From Synechococcus sp. CBW1002 (lineage in GTDB: Bacteria > Cyanobacteriota > Cyanobacteriia > PCC-6307 > Cyanobiaceae): a stretch of DNA of 64,000 nt. The DNA is taken from positions 2,294,001 through 2,358,000 of the forward strand of contig NZ_CP060398.1 in assembly GCF_015840915.1 (NCBI RefSeq), given 5' to 3'. Positions 41,838 to 50,163 of this stretch are shown piece by piece. A program made the position numbers and the translations under genes. Every line of letters begins with the position of its first letter. Position 1 is the stretch's first letter. A model generated the notes under the pieces. It ran no database searches and had not been told where the DNA came from. It saw only the letters and a list, made by a program, of their open reading frames with translations.

Positions 41838-42827
41838 ATGCCTTCCCTCTCCCTGGTTGCCACCGCCGGCTCCGCCACGGGGCCCCACGGCGATCTGGTG
41901 CGCTCCTACCTGCGCGACATCGGCCGGGTACCACTGCTCACCCACGAGCAGGAGATCACCCTCGGCCGTCAGGTCCAGGAGCTGATGGCCCTCGAAGAAC
42001 TCCGCGAGGAACTCACTCTGCGTTGCGGCGGCCAGCCGCCCAGTGAGGAGCAGCTGGCCGTTGAAGCCAGTCTCACGGTGGCCCTGCTCAAGCGCCGGCT
42101 CGCCAACGGCCGCCGCGCCAAGGAGCGGATGGTGGCCGCCAACCTGCGGCTGGTGGTGAGTGTGGCGAAGAAGTACACCAAGCGGAACATGGAACTGCTG
42201 GATCTGATCCAGGAGGGCACGATCGGGCTGGTGCGGGGCGTGGAGAAATTCGATCCCACCCGCGGCTACAAGTTCTCCACCTACGCCTACTGGTGGATCC
42301 GCCAGGGGATCACCCGGGCGATCGCCGAAAAGAGCCGCACGATCCGCCTGCCGATCCACATCACCGAGACCCTCAACAAGCTCAAGAAGGGGCAACGGGA
42401 GCTCAGCCAGGAGCTGGGCCGCACCCCCACCGTCACCGAGCTGGCGGTGTTTGTCGAACTGCCGGAAGACGAGGTCAAGGAGCTGCTCTGCCGGGCCCGC
42501 CAGCCGGTCAGCCTGGAAACCAAGGTGGGCGACAGTGAGGACACCGAACTGCTCGACCTGCTGGCCGGCGATGGCGTGCTGCCCGAGGAGCTGGTCGATG
42601 GCGAGTGCCTGCGGGGCGATCTGAGCTCCCTGCTGGAGCAGTTGCCGGAACTGCAGGGACGGGTGTTGAAGATGCGGTTCGGCATCGACGGTAACGAGCC
42701 GATGAGCCTCACCCTGATCGCCAAGACCCTCGGCATGAGCCGCGACAAAACCCGCAACATCGAGCGGCGAGCTTTGGAGGGAATCCGTTCCCGCTCCGAG
42801 CTGCTGCAGGGATACCTGGTGGCCTGA
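41838..42827 (+). CDS. Group 2 RNA polymerase sigma factor
   Basis: This is a 329-residue sigma70-family factor of the nonessential type found in several copies in cyanobacteria. Region 1.2 ([22 protein letters not shown]), region 2 ([36 protein letters not shown], and the 2.3-2.4 [19 protein letters not shown]), region 3 ([19 protein letters not shown]) and region 4 ([11 protein letters not shown] and the helix-turn-helix [21 protein letters not shown]) are all present. Region 1.1 is missing, so it is group 2 (SigB/C/D-like) rather than SigA. A short hairpin (41806-41810 with 41817-41821) lies just before the start and may affect translation. Confidence 0.93.
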   Translation: MPSLSLVATAGSATGPHGDLVRSYLRDIGRVPLLTHEQEITLGRQVQELMALEELREELTLRCGGQPPSEEQLAVEASLTVALLKRRLANGRRAKERMVAANLRLVVSVAKKYTKRNMELLDLIQEGTIGLVRGVEKFDPTRGYKFSTYAYWWIRQGITRAIAEKSRTIRLPIHITETLNKLKKGQRELSQELGRTPTVTELAVFVELPEDEVKELLCRARQPVSLETKVGDSEDTELLDLLAGDGVLPEELVDGECLRGDLSSLLEQLPELQGRVLKMRFGIDGNEPMSLTLIAKTLGMSRDKTRNIERRALEGIRSRSELLQGYLVA

Positions 42828-42838
42828 TCGATTCCTCA

Positions 42839-42898
42839 GAACAGCTGGATGCCGAAGCACTGGACTTCGAAGAACAGATCTTCGAAGAACTGGACTTC
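42839..42898 (+). repeat. Four tandem 15-bp imperfect repeats
   Basis: Four head-to-tail 15-base units occupy 42839-42853, 42854-42868, 42869-42883 and 42884-42898. Each starts with GAA or GAAG and the last three end in TTC; units 2 and 4 differ at few bases. Two copies of the palindrome CTTCGAAG arise at the junctions. In one forward frame they would encode pentapeptides close to E-x-L-D-F. They lie just after the sigma factor stop and before a convergent gene. Confidence 0.8.
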
Positions 42899-42926
42899 AG
42901 AAAAGTGAATGGAGAACAATCCCGCC

Positions 42927-43478
42927 TCAGAAAAACTGGTCGAAGTTGTCGAAGTCCACGGCTTTGAAGCTGCCATTCTCCACCTGTTCCATCAGGCGCT
43001 CCAACTGCACCCACAGGGCTCCCGCTGTCAGCATCGACAGCACGAACGACACCAACAGGGCGGCACCGGCGGAGAATCCGAACACCTGCAGGCTGCCGCC
43101 GATGAACAGGGTCACGCCGATCACCAGGCCGGTATAGGGCAGGGTGGTTTCCCATTGGCCCAGCGGCAGGAGTTTGAGGCGGTCCTGCTTCCAGCCATCG
43201 AGGCGATTCTGCACCAGCCGGGCGAAGGTGAGCCCGCACAGCACCGCGATCGCCAGACCGGCACCGGCCAGCAGGTACGGAGGCTGCACCAGGGTGGCGT
43301 ACTCCAGAAAGATGTCATCGGCATCGAGGTCGCCGAACAGGCCACTGGCGGCATCCAGAGCCGCTTCCGACAGATTCACCGGGGCCGGATCGGGGGCGCC
43401 ACTCGGCGAACCGAAGCTGCCGCCCAGCACCGCAACGGCAGAACAGAGAGAGGATGGGCCGCTGGCGAGGAAGCTCAC
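42927..43478 (-). CDS. Conserved cyanobacterial membrane protein
   Basis: The 183-residue protein is not recognised by name. The first ~60 residues include a weak signal-like stretch and an Asp-rich part (GDLDADDIFLEYATLVQPP). Three hydrophobic segments follow, at about 66-86 (LLAGAGLAIAVLCGLTFARLV), 115-135 and 138-158 (ALLVSFVLSMLTAGALWV), and the end is acidic and aromatic (VDFDNFDQFF). This general layout occurs in cyanobacterial thylakoid or envelope proteins; no function can be assigned. The start is GTG at 43478. It is the downstream neighbour of the ABC1 kinase on the same strand, 42 bases from it. Confidence 0.7.
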   Translation of the reverse strand: MSFLASGPSSLCSAVAVLGGSFGSPSGAPDPAPVNLSEAALDAASGLFGDLDADDIFLEYATLVQPPYLLAGAGLAIAVLCGLTFARLVQNRLDGWKQDRLKLLPLGQWETTLPYTGLVIGVTLFIGGSLQVFGFSAGAALLVSFVLSMLTAGALWVQLERLMEQVENGSFKAVDFDNFDQFF

Positions 43479-43520
43479 GGAATCGGTCGGACGGTGCCGC
43501 GACCCTAGAACTGGGTCTGA

Positions 43521-45170
43521 TCAGGCTGCGGCGGCCAGGGGATTGAGCCGGGCGAGCACCCCGCTGGCCAGCTTGCGGGCTGAGAAGGTGCGGCGCATCA
43601 GACCCAGCAGGGCCCGCAGATCTTCGGTGTGGAGCCGGTCGTTCCGCACCAGGGTGAGCAGCAGACGCTGACGCAGGCTGCTGCCGCCAGGGCCAAGCAG
43701 GAGCCGCAGGCCATCGGTGGCCACCGGCAGCAGATCCGGACTGGTCTGGTCGCCTTCCACCACCTGCAGCAGATTTTCGAGCCGCTCGATGCGCAGGCGG
43801 CCATCGCGGTCGAAGATCACCTCCAGCAGCTTCTCGCGCATCTCGGCGGTGTCCCCCGCCAGCAGGCGCCGAGCAACATAGGGATAGGCGACCCGGATGA
43901 TCTTGAAGCTGGGATCCAGCCGCAGCGCCAGCCCTTCCTGGCTCACCACGGCACGGATGATCAGGGCGAAGCGGGCCGGCACGCGGAAGGGGTAGTCGAA
44001 CATCAGCTCCGAGAAGCGATCCGTGATCGCCTTGAAGTTGAAGCTGCCCACATTTTCGCCAAGCGCCCCGCCCAGCACCTCCTCCAGTGCCGGCAGGATC
44101 GGGGTCAGGTCGGCATTGGGATTGAGGAAGCCGAGATCGATGAAGTCCTGGGCCAGGGCGGCGAAGTCACGGTTGATCAGGTGCACCACCGCACCGGTGA
44201 GGGTGAGGCGATCGGCATTACTGATCGAGTCCATCATGCCGAAATCCACATAGGCCATATGGCCCATGGCTCCGGTCTTGCCAGGCAGCGCAAACAGATT
44301 GCCCGGATGGGGATCGGCGTGGAAATAGCCGAACTCGAGCAGTTGCTGCAGGCCGGAAATCACGCCGGTGCGGATCAGGGCGGCGGGATCGAGATGGCGC
44401 GCCTCCAGCTCCTGCCGGTTCTGAAGCTTCACCCCATTGATCCACTGGGTCGTGAGCACATGACGGCTGGAGAGCTGCCGGTACACCCGCGGAACGATCA
44501 CCTCCGGGTGGTCAGCGAACAGAGCAGCGAATCGCTCGGCATTATCAGCCTCGCAGTGGTAGTCGATCTCTTCAAACAGGGTGCGGCCGAATTCATCGAT
44601 GATCTCAGCCAATCCGAAACCGAGGTTGAGCGGCAGGATCGGGGCTGCCGCCACGCCAAGCAGTCGGATGATCGCCAGATCGCGGCGCAGGATGTAAGGA
44701 AGGTTGGGTCGCTGCACCTTCACAGCCACCCAGTGGCCATCGGCCAGCCGGGCCCTGTACACCTGGCCGAGGCTGGCCGCGGCCATGGGGTAATGGGGGA
44801 ACTCCTCGAACAGCTGTTCCACCGGAGCGCCCAGCTCGGCCTCGATCAGCGCCAGGGCGGTCTCGTGATCGAAGGGGGGAAGGTTGTCCTGCAGCTGGGT
44901 GAGCTGCTCCAGCCAGTCGCGCCGCACCAGGTCGGGACGGGTGGAGAGCGCCTGGCCCACCTTGATGAAGCAGGGGCCCAGGTTGGTGAGGGTGGTGAGA
45001 ATGCGCCGGGCCAGACGCTGCTGCACAGCCCGATCGCGGCTGTTGCCCTGCACGACCAGCACCAGGGCCAGGCCGCCCAGCTGGCTCAGCACCACCACCA
45101 GCCGGGCGATCAGCAGCCAGGGGCGACGCAGCAGCCAGCGGCGGTCAGCGCTGGCGTCGTAAGAGGGCAC
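43521..45170 (-). CDS. ABC1/AarF/UbiB-family atypical kinase
   Basis: ABC1 kinases regulate quinone and tocopherol metabolism in photosynthetic membranes. This 549-residue protein carries the family core: CFIKVGQALSTRPDLV (KxGQ), the Ala-rich loop AAASLGQVYRA, invariant lysine in VAVKVQRPN, EIDYHCEADNAERF, HADPHPGNLFAL (catalytic) and YVDFGMMD (Mg-binding DFG). The C-terminal ~150 residues include two short hydrophobic stretches. No ATG is in frame near the natural N-terminus; GTG at 45170 (MPSYDASADRRWLLRRP), preceded by GAGGAG, is chosen, though a non-canonical start some 14 codons upstream is possible. Confidence 0.88.
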   Translation of the reverse strand: MPSYDASADRRWLLRRPWLLIARLVVVLSQLGGLALVLVVQGNSRDRAVQQRLARRILTTLTNLGPCFIKVGQALSTRPDLVRRDWLEQLTQLQDNLPPFDHETALALIEAELGAPVEQLFEEFPHYPMAAASLGQVYRARLADGHWVAVKVQRPNLPYILRRDLAIIRLLGVAAAPILPLNLGFGLAEIIDEFGRTLFEEIDYHCEADNAERFAALFADHPEVIVPRVYRQLSSRHVLTTQWINGVKLQNRQELEARHLDPAALIRTGVISGLQQLLEFGYFHADPHPGNLFALPGKTGAMGHMAYVDFGMMDSISNADRLTLTGAVVHLINRDFAALAQDFIDLGFLNPNADLTPILPALEEVLGGALGENVGSFNFKAITDRFSELMFDYPFRVPARFALIIRAVVSQEGLALRLDPSFKIIRVAYPYVARRLLAGDTAEMREKLLEVIFDRDGRLRIERLENLLQVVEGDQTSPDLLPVATDGLRLLLGPGGSSLRQRLLLTLVRNDRLHTEDLRALLGLMRRTFSARKLASGVLARLNPLAAAA

Positions 45171-45288
45171 CAGCTCCTCGACGGGAGCCTGGGTCTGGGC
45201 AAAGGACGCAGTGATGGCGGTGGCTCCTGGGTCTTGGCCCTTGGGAAGAGGAAACTCTAGGAATGTCTGCCCAGGGACCTGCGATCCA

Positions 45289-46734
45289 GTGACCCTGCTT
45301 CCCGACCTGCCCTGGTTCCGACCGCAGTCCAGTCCGGCGGCACCGCTGCTGGCGGCCCTGCGGGCGGGTCGCGGCGAACTGGCCTTGCATCTGCCGGCCC
45401 ATGGCCGCGGCCGGGGCCTGGCTCCGGAGCTGCGCCAGTTGCTGCGCCAGCCGCCCGGCTGCTGGGATCTGCCCGAATTGCCCCGCTTCGGCGGACCACT
45501 GGAGGCCACAGGGGCGGTGGCTGAGGCGCAGGCCCTCGCCGCTGAGCTGCTCGGGGCGCAGCGCTGCTGGTTCGGGGTCAACGGGGCCAGCGGCCTGCTG
45601 CAGGCGGCCCTGCTGGCCCTCGGCCAGCCCGGCGATCGGGTGCTGCTGCCCCGCAACCTGCACCGCAGCCTGCTGCATGGCTGCGTGCTGGGCGGACTCG
45701 AACCCCTGCTCTACGAGGTGCCCTTCGATCCGGCCACCGGCCTGTGGCATCCACCAACACCGGAGCTGCTGGAGCGGCTGCTGCAGGCCGCCTCTGCTCC
45801 GGGCTTGCCGGGAACCCAGGCCCGGCTGCCAGGTAGCCGGATCGCGGCACTGGTGCTGGTCAGCCCCACCTATCACGGGTTTCGGGCCGATCTGCCGCCG
45901 CTGCTGGCCCAGGCCCACGCCGCGGGGCTGCCGGTGCTGGTGGATGGCGCCCATGGCTGGGGTGAGGCCCTGGCTGCCGGGGCCGATCTGGAGGTGCTCT
46001 CCCTGCAGAAGAGCGGCGGGGGCCTTGCCCAGAGCGCTGCGCTGCTGAGCCGGGGCGAGCGGGTCGCGGTGGCGGCGATCGAGCGGGCCCTGCTCTGGCT
46101 GCAGACCTCCAGCCCCAGTGCCCTGCTGCTCACCTCCGCGGCCGCAGCGCTGGGCCACCGGAGCAGCCGGGCGGGCCAGCGTCAGCATCAGCGGGCTCTG
46201 GCGCTGGCCGCACGGCTGCAGCAGGCCCTGCGGCAGAGGCAACTGCCGCTGGTGGAGACGGAGGATCCCCTGCGACTCGTGCTCAACACCGCCGCCCTGG
46301 GGATCAACGGTCTCGAGGCCGATGACTGGCTGATGGAGCGCGGCGTGGTGGCCGAACTGCCGGAACCCGGCACGCTCACCTTCTGCCTCGGCACCTGCCC
46401 GCCGGCTGGCCTGCGCCGGCTGCCGCAGCACCTGGCCGCCCTGCGCACGGCGCTCGGCGCCGATCCTGCCCCACCCTTCGAGCCACCGCCGCTGCCGCCT
46501 CTGGCCTGCCTGGAGCTTCCCCTGGCCGCGGCCTGGAGATCCCCCCGCGAGTTCGTGCCGCTGGAGCGGGCCTGCGGACGCATCGCCGCCGAGCCGCTCT
46601 GCCCCTATCCACCCGGCATTCCACTGCTGATCCCCGGAGAACGGATCGACGCCAGCCGCGCCAGCTGGTTGCAGAGGCAGCGGCGGCTCTGGCCCGGCCA
46701 GATCGCTGATACGGTGGCGGTTGTGGCCGGATGA
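45289..46734 (+). CDS. Orn/Lys/Arg decarboxylase-family PLP protein
   Basis: The 481-residue protein resembles the fold-type I Orn/Lys/Arg decarboxylase major domain, plus the C-terminal domain (LERACGRIAAEPLCPYPPGIPLLIPGE). Family features: FGVNGASGLLQAALLAL, PRNLHRSLLHGCVLGG, VLVSPTYHGFRADLP and VLVDGAHGWGEAL (Asp for the PLP ring). The lysine is in LSLQKSGGGLAQSAALL; the preceding residue, normally His in S-x-H-K, is Gln. Whether it is an active decarboxylase is uncertain. The start is GTG at 45289. Its stop overlaps cbiT in ATGA. Confidence 0.85.
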   Translation: MTLLPDLPWFRPQSSPAAPLLAALRAGRGELALHLPAHGRGRGLAPELRQLLRQPPGCWDLPELPRFGGPLEATGAVAEAQALAAELLGAQRCWFGVNGASGLLQAALLALGQPGDRVLLPRNLHRSLLHGCVLGGLEPLLYEVPFDPATGLWHPPTPELLERLLQAASAPGLPGTQARLPGSRIAALVLVSPTYHGFRADLPPLLAQAHAAGLPVLVDGAHGWGEALAAGADLEVLSLQKSGGGLAQSAALLSRGERVAVAAIERALLWLQTSSPSALLLTSAAAALGHRSSRAGQRQHQRALALAARLQQALRQRQLPLVETEDPLRLVLNTAALGINGLEADDWLMERGVVAELPEPGTLTFCLGTCPPAGLRRLPQHLAALRTALGADPAPPFEPPPLPPLACLELPLAAAWRSPREFVPLERACGRIAAEPLCPYPPGIPLLIPGERIDASRASWLQRQRRLWPGQIADTVAVVAG

Positions 46735-47387
46735 GACGGCAGATGGCGGAACCCGGCCCCGATTCTCCGGGCTCGCACGCTGACCAGGACGGCAGCCGCT
46801 ACCTCTGGGATTTCGTGACCCCGGGGCTGCCGGACAACGCCTTTGAAGATGCCCCGGGCTTCAGCCCCACCCCCCTGGAACTGCGGGTGATGCTGCTGGC
46901 ACACCTGCGGCCGCGCGCCGATTCGCTGGTCTGGGACATCGGCGGCGGCACCGGTGCCCTGGCCCTGGAGATCGCCCGGCTGATGCCCGCCGGCGAAGTG
47001 CACACCCTGGAGCGGGATCCGGAGGCGATCGCCCTGCTGGAGCGCAACCGTCGCCGCTTCGGGATCCCCAACCTCCACATCCACCCCGGCCAGGCCCCCG
47101 CCGATCTCCACACCCTGCCGCCCCGTCCTGATCGGGTGGTGCTGGAGGTGGGGCGTCCCCTCGGTGAGGTGCTGCAGGCGGTGTGGCCATCACTCACCCC
47201 CAGCGGCCGGCTGGTGATCAGCACCACCAGCCTCGAGGGTCTGGTGGATGCCACCGACACCCTCACCCAGCTGCAGGCCCGCGACGTGCATGTGGTGCAG
47301 GCCACCGTGCACCGCATGCAGCGGCGCGGCAGCCAGGCGAAGCTGGCCGCGGCCGAGCCGCTGTTTCTGATCGCGGCCGAGCGCTGA
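46731..47387 (+). CDS. cbiT: Precorrin-6B C15-methyltransferase (CbiT/CobL C-terminal type)
   Basis: CbiT methylates C-15 and decarboxylates a corrin precursor in cobalamin synthesis. The 218-residue SAM enzyme has a motif I of VWDIGGGTGALALEIARL and the usual TLERDPEAIALLERNRRRFG, followed by PDRVVLEVGRPLGEVLQAVWPSL with GGR-like spacing. The first ~40 residues are a Pro/Ser/Asp-rich leader. It matches stand-alone CbiT in cyanobacteria. The start overlaps the decarboxylase stop. Another SAM methyltransferase is the alternative, but size and motif spacing favour CbiT. Confidence 0.85.
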   Translation: MRRQMAEPGPDSPGSHADQDGSRYLWDFVTPGLPDNAFEDAPGFSPTPLELRVMLLAHLRPRADSLVWDIGGGTGALALEIARLMPAGEVHTLERDPEAIALLERNRRRFGIPNLHIHPGQAPADLHTLPPRPDRVVLEVGRPLGEVLQAVWPSLTPSGRLVISTTSLEGLVDATDTLTQLQARDVHVVQATVHRMQRRGSQAKLAAAEPLFLIAAER

Positions 47388-47444
47388 AGGTCGGCCCCGA
47401 CAATCGGCCGCCGCCCTCCTGCCTGTCCCTGCCATTCCCCCGTC

Positions 47445-48338
47445 TTGCTGCCGTCCCCCCGCACTGCCACCTCCCTGTCCCGGCTGCTGAGCGGTTGGGC
47501 GGCGGGGGGGTTCGGGCTGGTGGTGGTGCTGCTGGGCGGCTGGTGGTTCACCGTGGCCCTGGGCGTGATCGTGCATCTGGGGCTGCTGGAGTTCTTCCGC
47601 ATGGCCCAGTTCAAGGGGATCCGGCCTGCCACCAAAACCACCCTGGTGGCCTGTCAGATCCTGCTGTTCACCACCATGGCCGCCACTGATGGCGGCGGCT
47701 GGCTGGCGGTCGACCTGTCAGCGGCGGTGCTGCCGGTGTCGGGGGCGGTGATCTGCGGCTGGTTGCTGTTGCAGCCGGTCACCGGCACGATCGCCGACAT
47801 CGCCGCCTCGATCTTCGGGCTCTTTTATCTGGGCTTTCTGCCGAGCTACTGGATCAAGCTGCGCGAGCTCGCCGATCCGATGCTGGCCCCGAATCTGGCC
47901 TCAGCCCCGCCGCTGTTCACCCCCGGCATGGCGCTGATGCTGCTGGCCTGCCTGCTGATCGTGGCCACGGACATCGGCTCTTACATGATCGGTCGCCGCC
48001 TGGGCCGGCACCCCCTCTCGCCGATTTCCCCCGGCAAGACGGTGGAGGGAGCCCTGGGCGGAGTGGGCTGTGCCGTGCTGGTGGGTGTGCTCGGAGGCGT
48101 GCTGCTGGGCTGGCGCTGGGGCTGGCTGGTGGGGGGCGTGCTCGGCGGGGTCGTCGCTCTGTTCGCCCTGGTGGGCGATCTCACCGAATCGATGATGAAG
48201 CGGGATGCCGGTCTGAAAGATTCCGGTGATGCCATCCCCGGCCACGGCGGCATTCTGGATCGGATCGACAGTTACTTGTTCACCCCGGCGGTGGTGTATT
48301 CGCTGGTGAGCCTGGTGCTGCCGCTGCTCGACCGCTGA
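47445..48338 (+). CDS. cdsA: Phosphatidate cytidylyltransferase
   Basis: CdsA makes CDP-diacylglycerol from CTP and phosphatidate, the precursor of phosphatidylglycerol in the membranes. The 297-residue protein has about eight hydrophobic segments and the CDS signature GDLTESMMKRDAGLKDSG leading to AIPGHGGILDRIDSYLF. The rest of the protein (ATDIGSYMIGRRLGRHPLSPISPGKTVEG) is typical. The start is TTG at 47445, the only start codon close to the leader LPSPRTATSLSRLLSG. The PAP/fibrillin gene follows after 14 bases. Confidence 0.95.
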   Translation: MLPSPRTATSLSRLLSGWAAGGFGLVVVLLGGWWFTVALGVIVHLGLLEFFRMAQFKGIRPATKTTLVACQILLFTTMAATDGGGWLAVDLSAAVLPVSGAVICGWLLLQPVTGTIADIAASIFGLFYLGFLPSYWIKLRELADPMLAPNLASAPPLFTPGMALMLLACLLIVATDIGSYMIGRRLGRHPLSPISPGKTVEGALGGVGCAVLVGVLGGVLLGWRWGWLVGGVLGGVVALFALVGDLTESMMKRDAGLKDSGDAIPGHGGILDRIDSYLFTPAVVYSLVSLVLPLLDR

Positions 48339-48352
48339 ACCTCGCCCCGCTC

Positions 48353-48913
48353 ATGACCGCACCACCCGACACCGCCGAAGCCTGCCGCCGGGCCCTGCTC
48401 GAGGCCCAGGCCCATCCACCGCCGCAGCGCCGGGATCTGCGGCCCGTGGTGGAGCAGCTGGAGCGGCTGCAGCCGGCGGATCTGGAACGGGACCGGGCCC
48501 TGCTGCGCGGGGTCTGGGAGCTGTTCTGGAGCAGCAGCTCCCAGCCCTGGCTGCGGGAGGCCCCCTGGCTGGAGAATCTGCAGGTGCTCGATCCGGAGGC
48601 CGGCCGGGCCATGAATCTGCTGCGGCTGCGGGGACCCCTGGGGGGAGTGGCGGCGATCAGCGTGGTGGCGGCCATCGCCGTCGAAGGCCGCCAGCGTGTG
48701 AGCGTGCGCTTCGAGCGGGGCGGCTGGATCGGCCCCACCCTGGGGGCCTGGCGCCCCGAGCTGCTGGCCCGGGTGCGGCAGGCCACGCCGGCCTGGCTCG
48801 ACATCACCGTGCTCGACCAGGAGCTGCGCCTCTGTCGCGGCAACGCCGGCACCCTCTTCGCCCTGCGGCGCCGGCCGGATCTACGGCCGGAAGACCTGCT
48901 GCCGGCCGCCTGA
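48353..48913 (+). CDS. PAP/fibrillin family protein
   Basis: Plastid-lipid-associated (fibrillin) proteins bind lipids on thylakoid plastoglobules. The 186-residue protein is close to the family: LERDRALLRGVWELFWSSSSQPWLREAPWLENLQVLDP at the front and DITVLDQELRLCRGNAGTLFALRR at the end, the WxxxW core being characteristic. The central GGVAAISVVAAIAVEG is one hydrophobic strand of a beta barrel. The start is ATG 14 bases after cdsA, so the pair may be cotranscribed. The ~110 bases after the gene hold no gene that I can support. Confidence 0.85.
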   Translation: MTAPPDTAEACRRALLEAQAHPPPQRRDLRPVVEQLERLQPADLERDRALLRGVWELFWSSSSQPWLREAPWLENLQVLDPEAGRAMNLLRLRGPLGGVAAISVVAAIAVEGRQRVSVRFERGGWIGPTLGAWRPELLARVRQATPAWLDITVLDQELRLCRGNAGTLFALRRRPDLRPEDLLPAA

Positions 48914-49025
48914 GAGCCTTCCAGCGCTGGGGTCAGGCCAGGCGGGGATGGGCGAAGTTCTGGGTGAAGTCCATGGCGGGCAGGGGCGGGATACTTCCGC
49001 TCTAGCCAGTCCGGGGAACCCCGCC

Positions 49026-50036
49026 ATGGTCCAGGAGCCAGAGATTCTCGATGTCGATCTGCTCCGGTTCGAACGCGGCGATGGAGCTGCCCGGCGGGCG
49101 GTGGTGGATGGGGTGCGCCGCAGCCTGGCCACGGGCTTCGTCTACACCAGCAGCGATCTGCCCGAGGACCTGCTCGATACCGCCTACGGAATGCTGGCGC
49201 GGTTCTTCGCCCTGGAGCCAGAGGTCAAGCAGCGCTTCCGGGCACCCGGCAGCCATGGCCAGACCGGCTACACGGGGCTTCTGGTGGAAACGGCCGCCGG
49301 CAGCGAGCAGGCGGACTGGAAGGAAATGCTCAACTGGGCCGCTCCGCTGGCGGCGGCTCATCCCCTGCGGCGGCGCTATCCCCATCTCTATCCCGAACCG
49401 GTGCTACCCGAGCAGGTGGTGCCCGGCATCACGGCCGTACTGGGCCACTTTCATGCTGCCGTGGCTGATCTGCAACGGCGCGTTCTGCGGGTGATCGCTC
49501 TGGGGCTCGGCTGCGCCGAGACGCTGTTTGAGGAGATGGTGCAGGACGCCCCCACCCTCACCCGCGCGATCCGCTACCCACCAATGGCGCAGGCCCCCAG
49601 CAGATCGCACCTGTGGGCGGCTGCCCACGGCGACATCAACCTGATCACGGCCCTGCCGCGGGCCACGGGGCCGGGCCTGCAGGTGAAGGTGCAGGGCCAG
49701 TGGCGGGATGCCCTGCCGCCGTCTGGGCGGGTGATCCTCAACAGCGGCCTGATGCTGGAGCGGCTCAGCAATGGCCTGATCCCAGCCGGCTGGCACCGGG
49801 TGGTGGCACCTCCAGGCAGCAGCGAGCAGCGGCTCAGTGTGGTGCAGTTCTGCCACGCCCGCCCCTGGACGGTCCTGGCGCCCCTGCCCAGTTGCTGCAC
49901 AACGGAGAACCCACCGCGCCATGCCGGCATCAGCGCGGCCGATGCGCTGGAGGATGTGCTGTTTCAGATTCAGCTGCTGGAGACACCAAGCCCTGCGGAA
50001 TCGTCGCCGCCCCTGGATCAGAGACAGCCGTCGTGA
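49026..50036 (+). CDS. 2OG-Fe(II) oxygenase, isopenicillin N synthase-like
   Basis: The 336-residue protein is a member of the plant-type/IPNS-like dioxygenase family. An N-terminal DIOX_N-like part (ILDVDLLRFERGDGAARRAVVDGVRRSLATGFVY) precedes the jelly-roll. The iron triad is H-x-D in WAAAHGDINLITALP and a second His in AGWHRVV, and the 2-oxoglutarate Arg-x-Ser is RLSVVQF. The substrate is unknown; cyanobacterial homologues are rarely characterised. The start at 49026 (MVQEPEILDVD) is preferred over longer readings. The first gene of a short forward series, it precedes the sugar-kinase-like gene by 127 bases. Confidence 0.85.
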   Translation: MVQEPEILDVDLLRFERGDGAARRAVVDGVRRSLATGFVYTSSDLPEDLLDTAYGMLARFFALEPEVKQRFRAPGSHGQTGYTGLLVETAAGSEQADWKEMLNWAAPLAAAHPLRRRYPHLYPEPVLPEQVVPGITAVLGHFHAAVADLQRRVLRVIALGLGCAETLFEEMVQDAPTLTRAIRYPPMAQAPSRSHLWAAAHGDINLITALPRATGPGLQVKVQGQWRDALPPSGRVILNSGLMLERLSNGLIPAGWHRVVAPPGSSEQRLSVVQFCHARPWTVLAPLPSCCTTENPPRHAGISAADALEDVLFQIQLLETPSPAESSPPLDQRQPS

Positions 50037-50163
50037 GGCGCTTGCCGGAGTTGGCCGTAAAGGTTTCGTTCACCCATGGCAGTCTGTCGGCGCGCTGTCA
50101 CCACGGCTGAACCCAGGCTGGCGGAAGCGTGTCAGGCTGCGGCCCGGTTTGCGGCCGAGACCC

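Noticed and set aside
43629-45260. Forward open frame (543 codons) antisense to the ABC1 kinase
   Set aside because: Gln/His-rich shadow of a gene with all ABC1 kinase motifs.
48914-49025. 13-codon minus-strand ORF between the PAP/fibrillin and oxygenase genes
   Set aside because: Too short, with no ribosome site or match to any small photosynthetic peptide.
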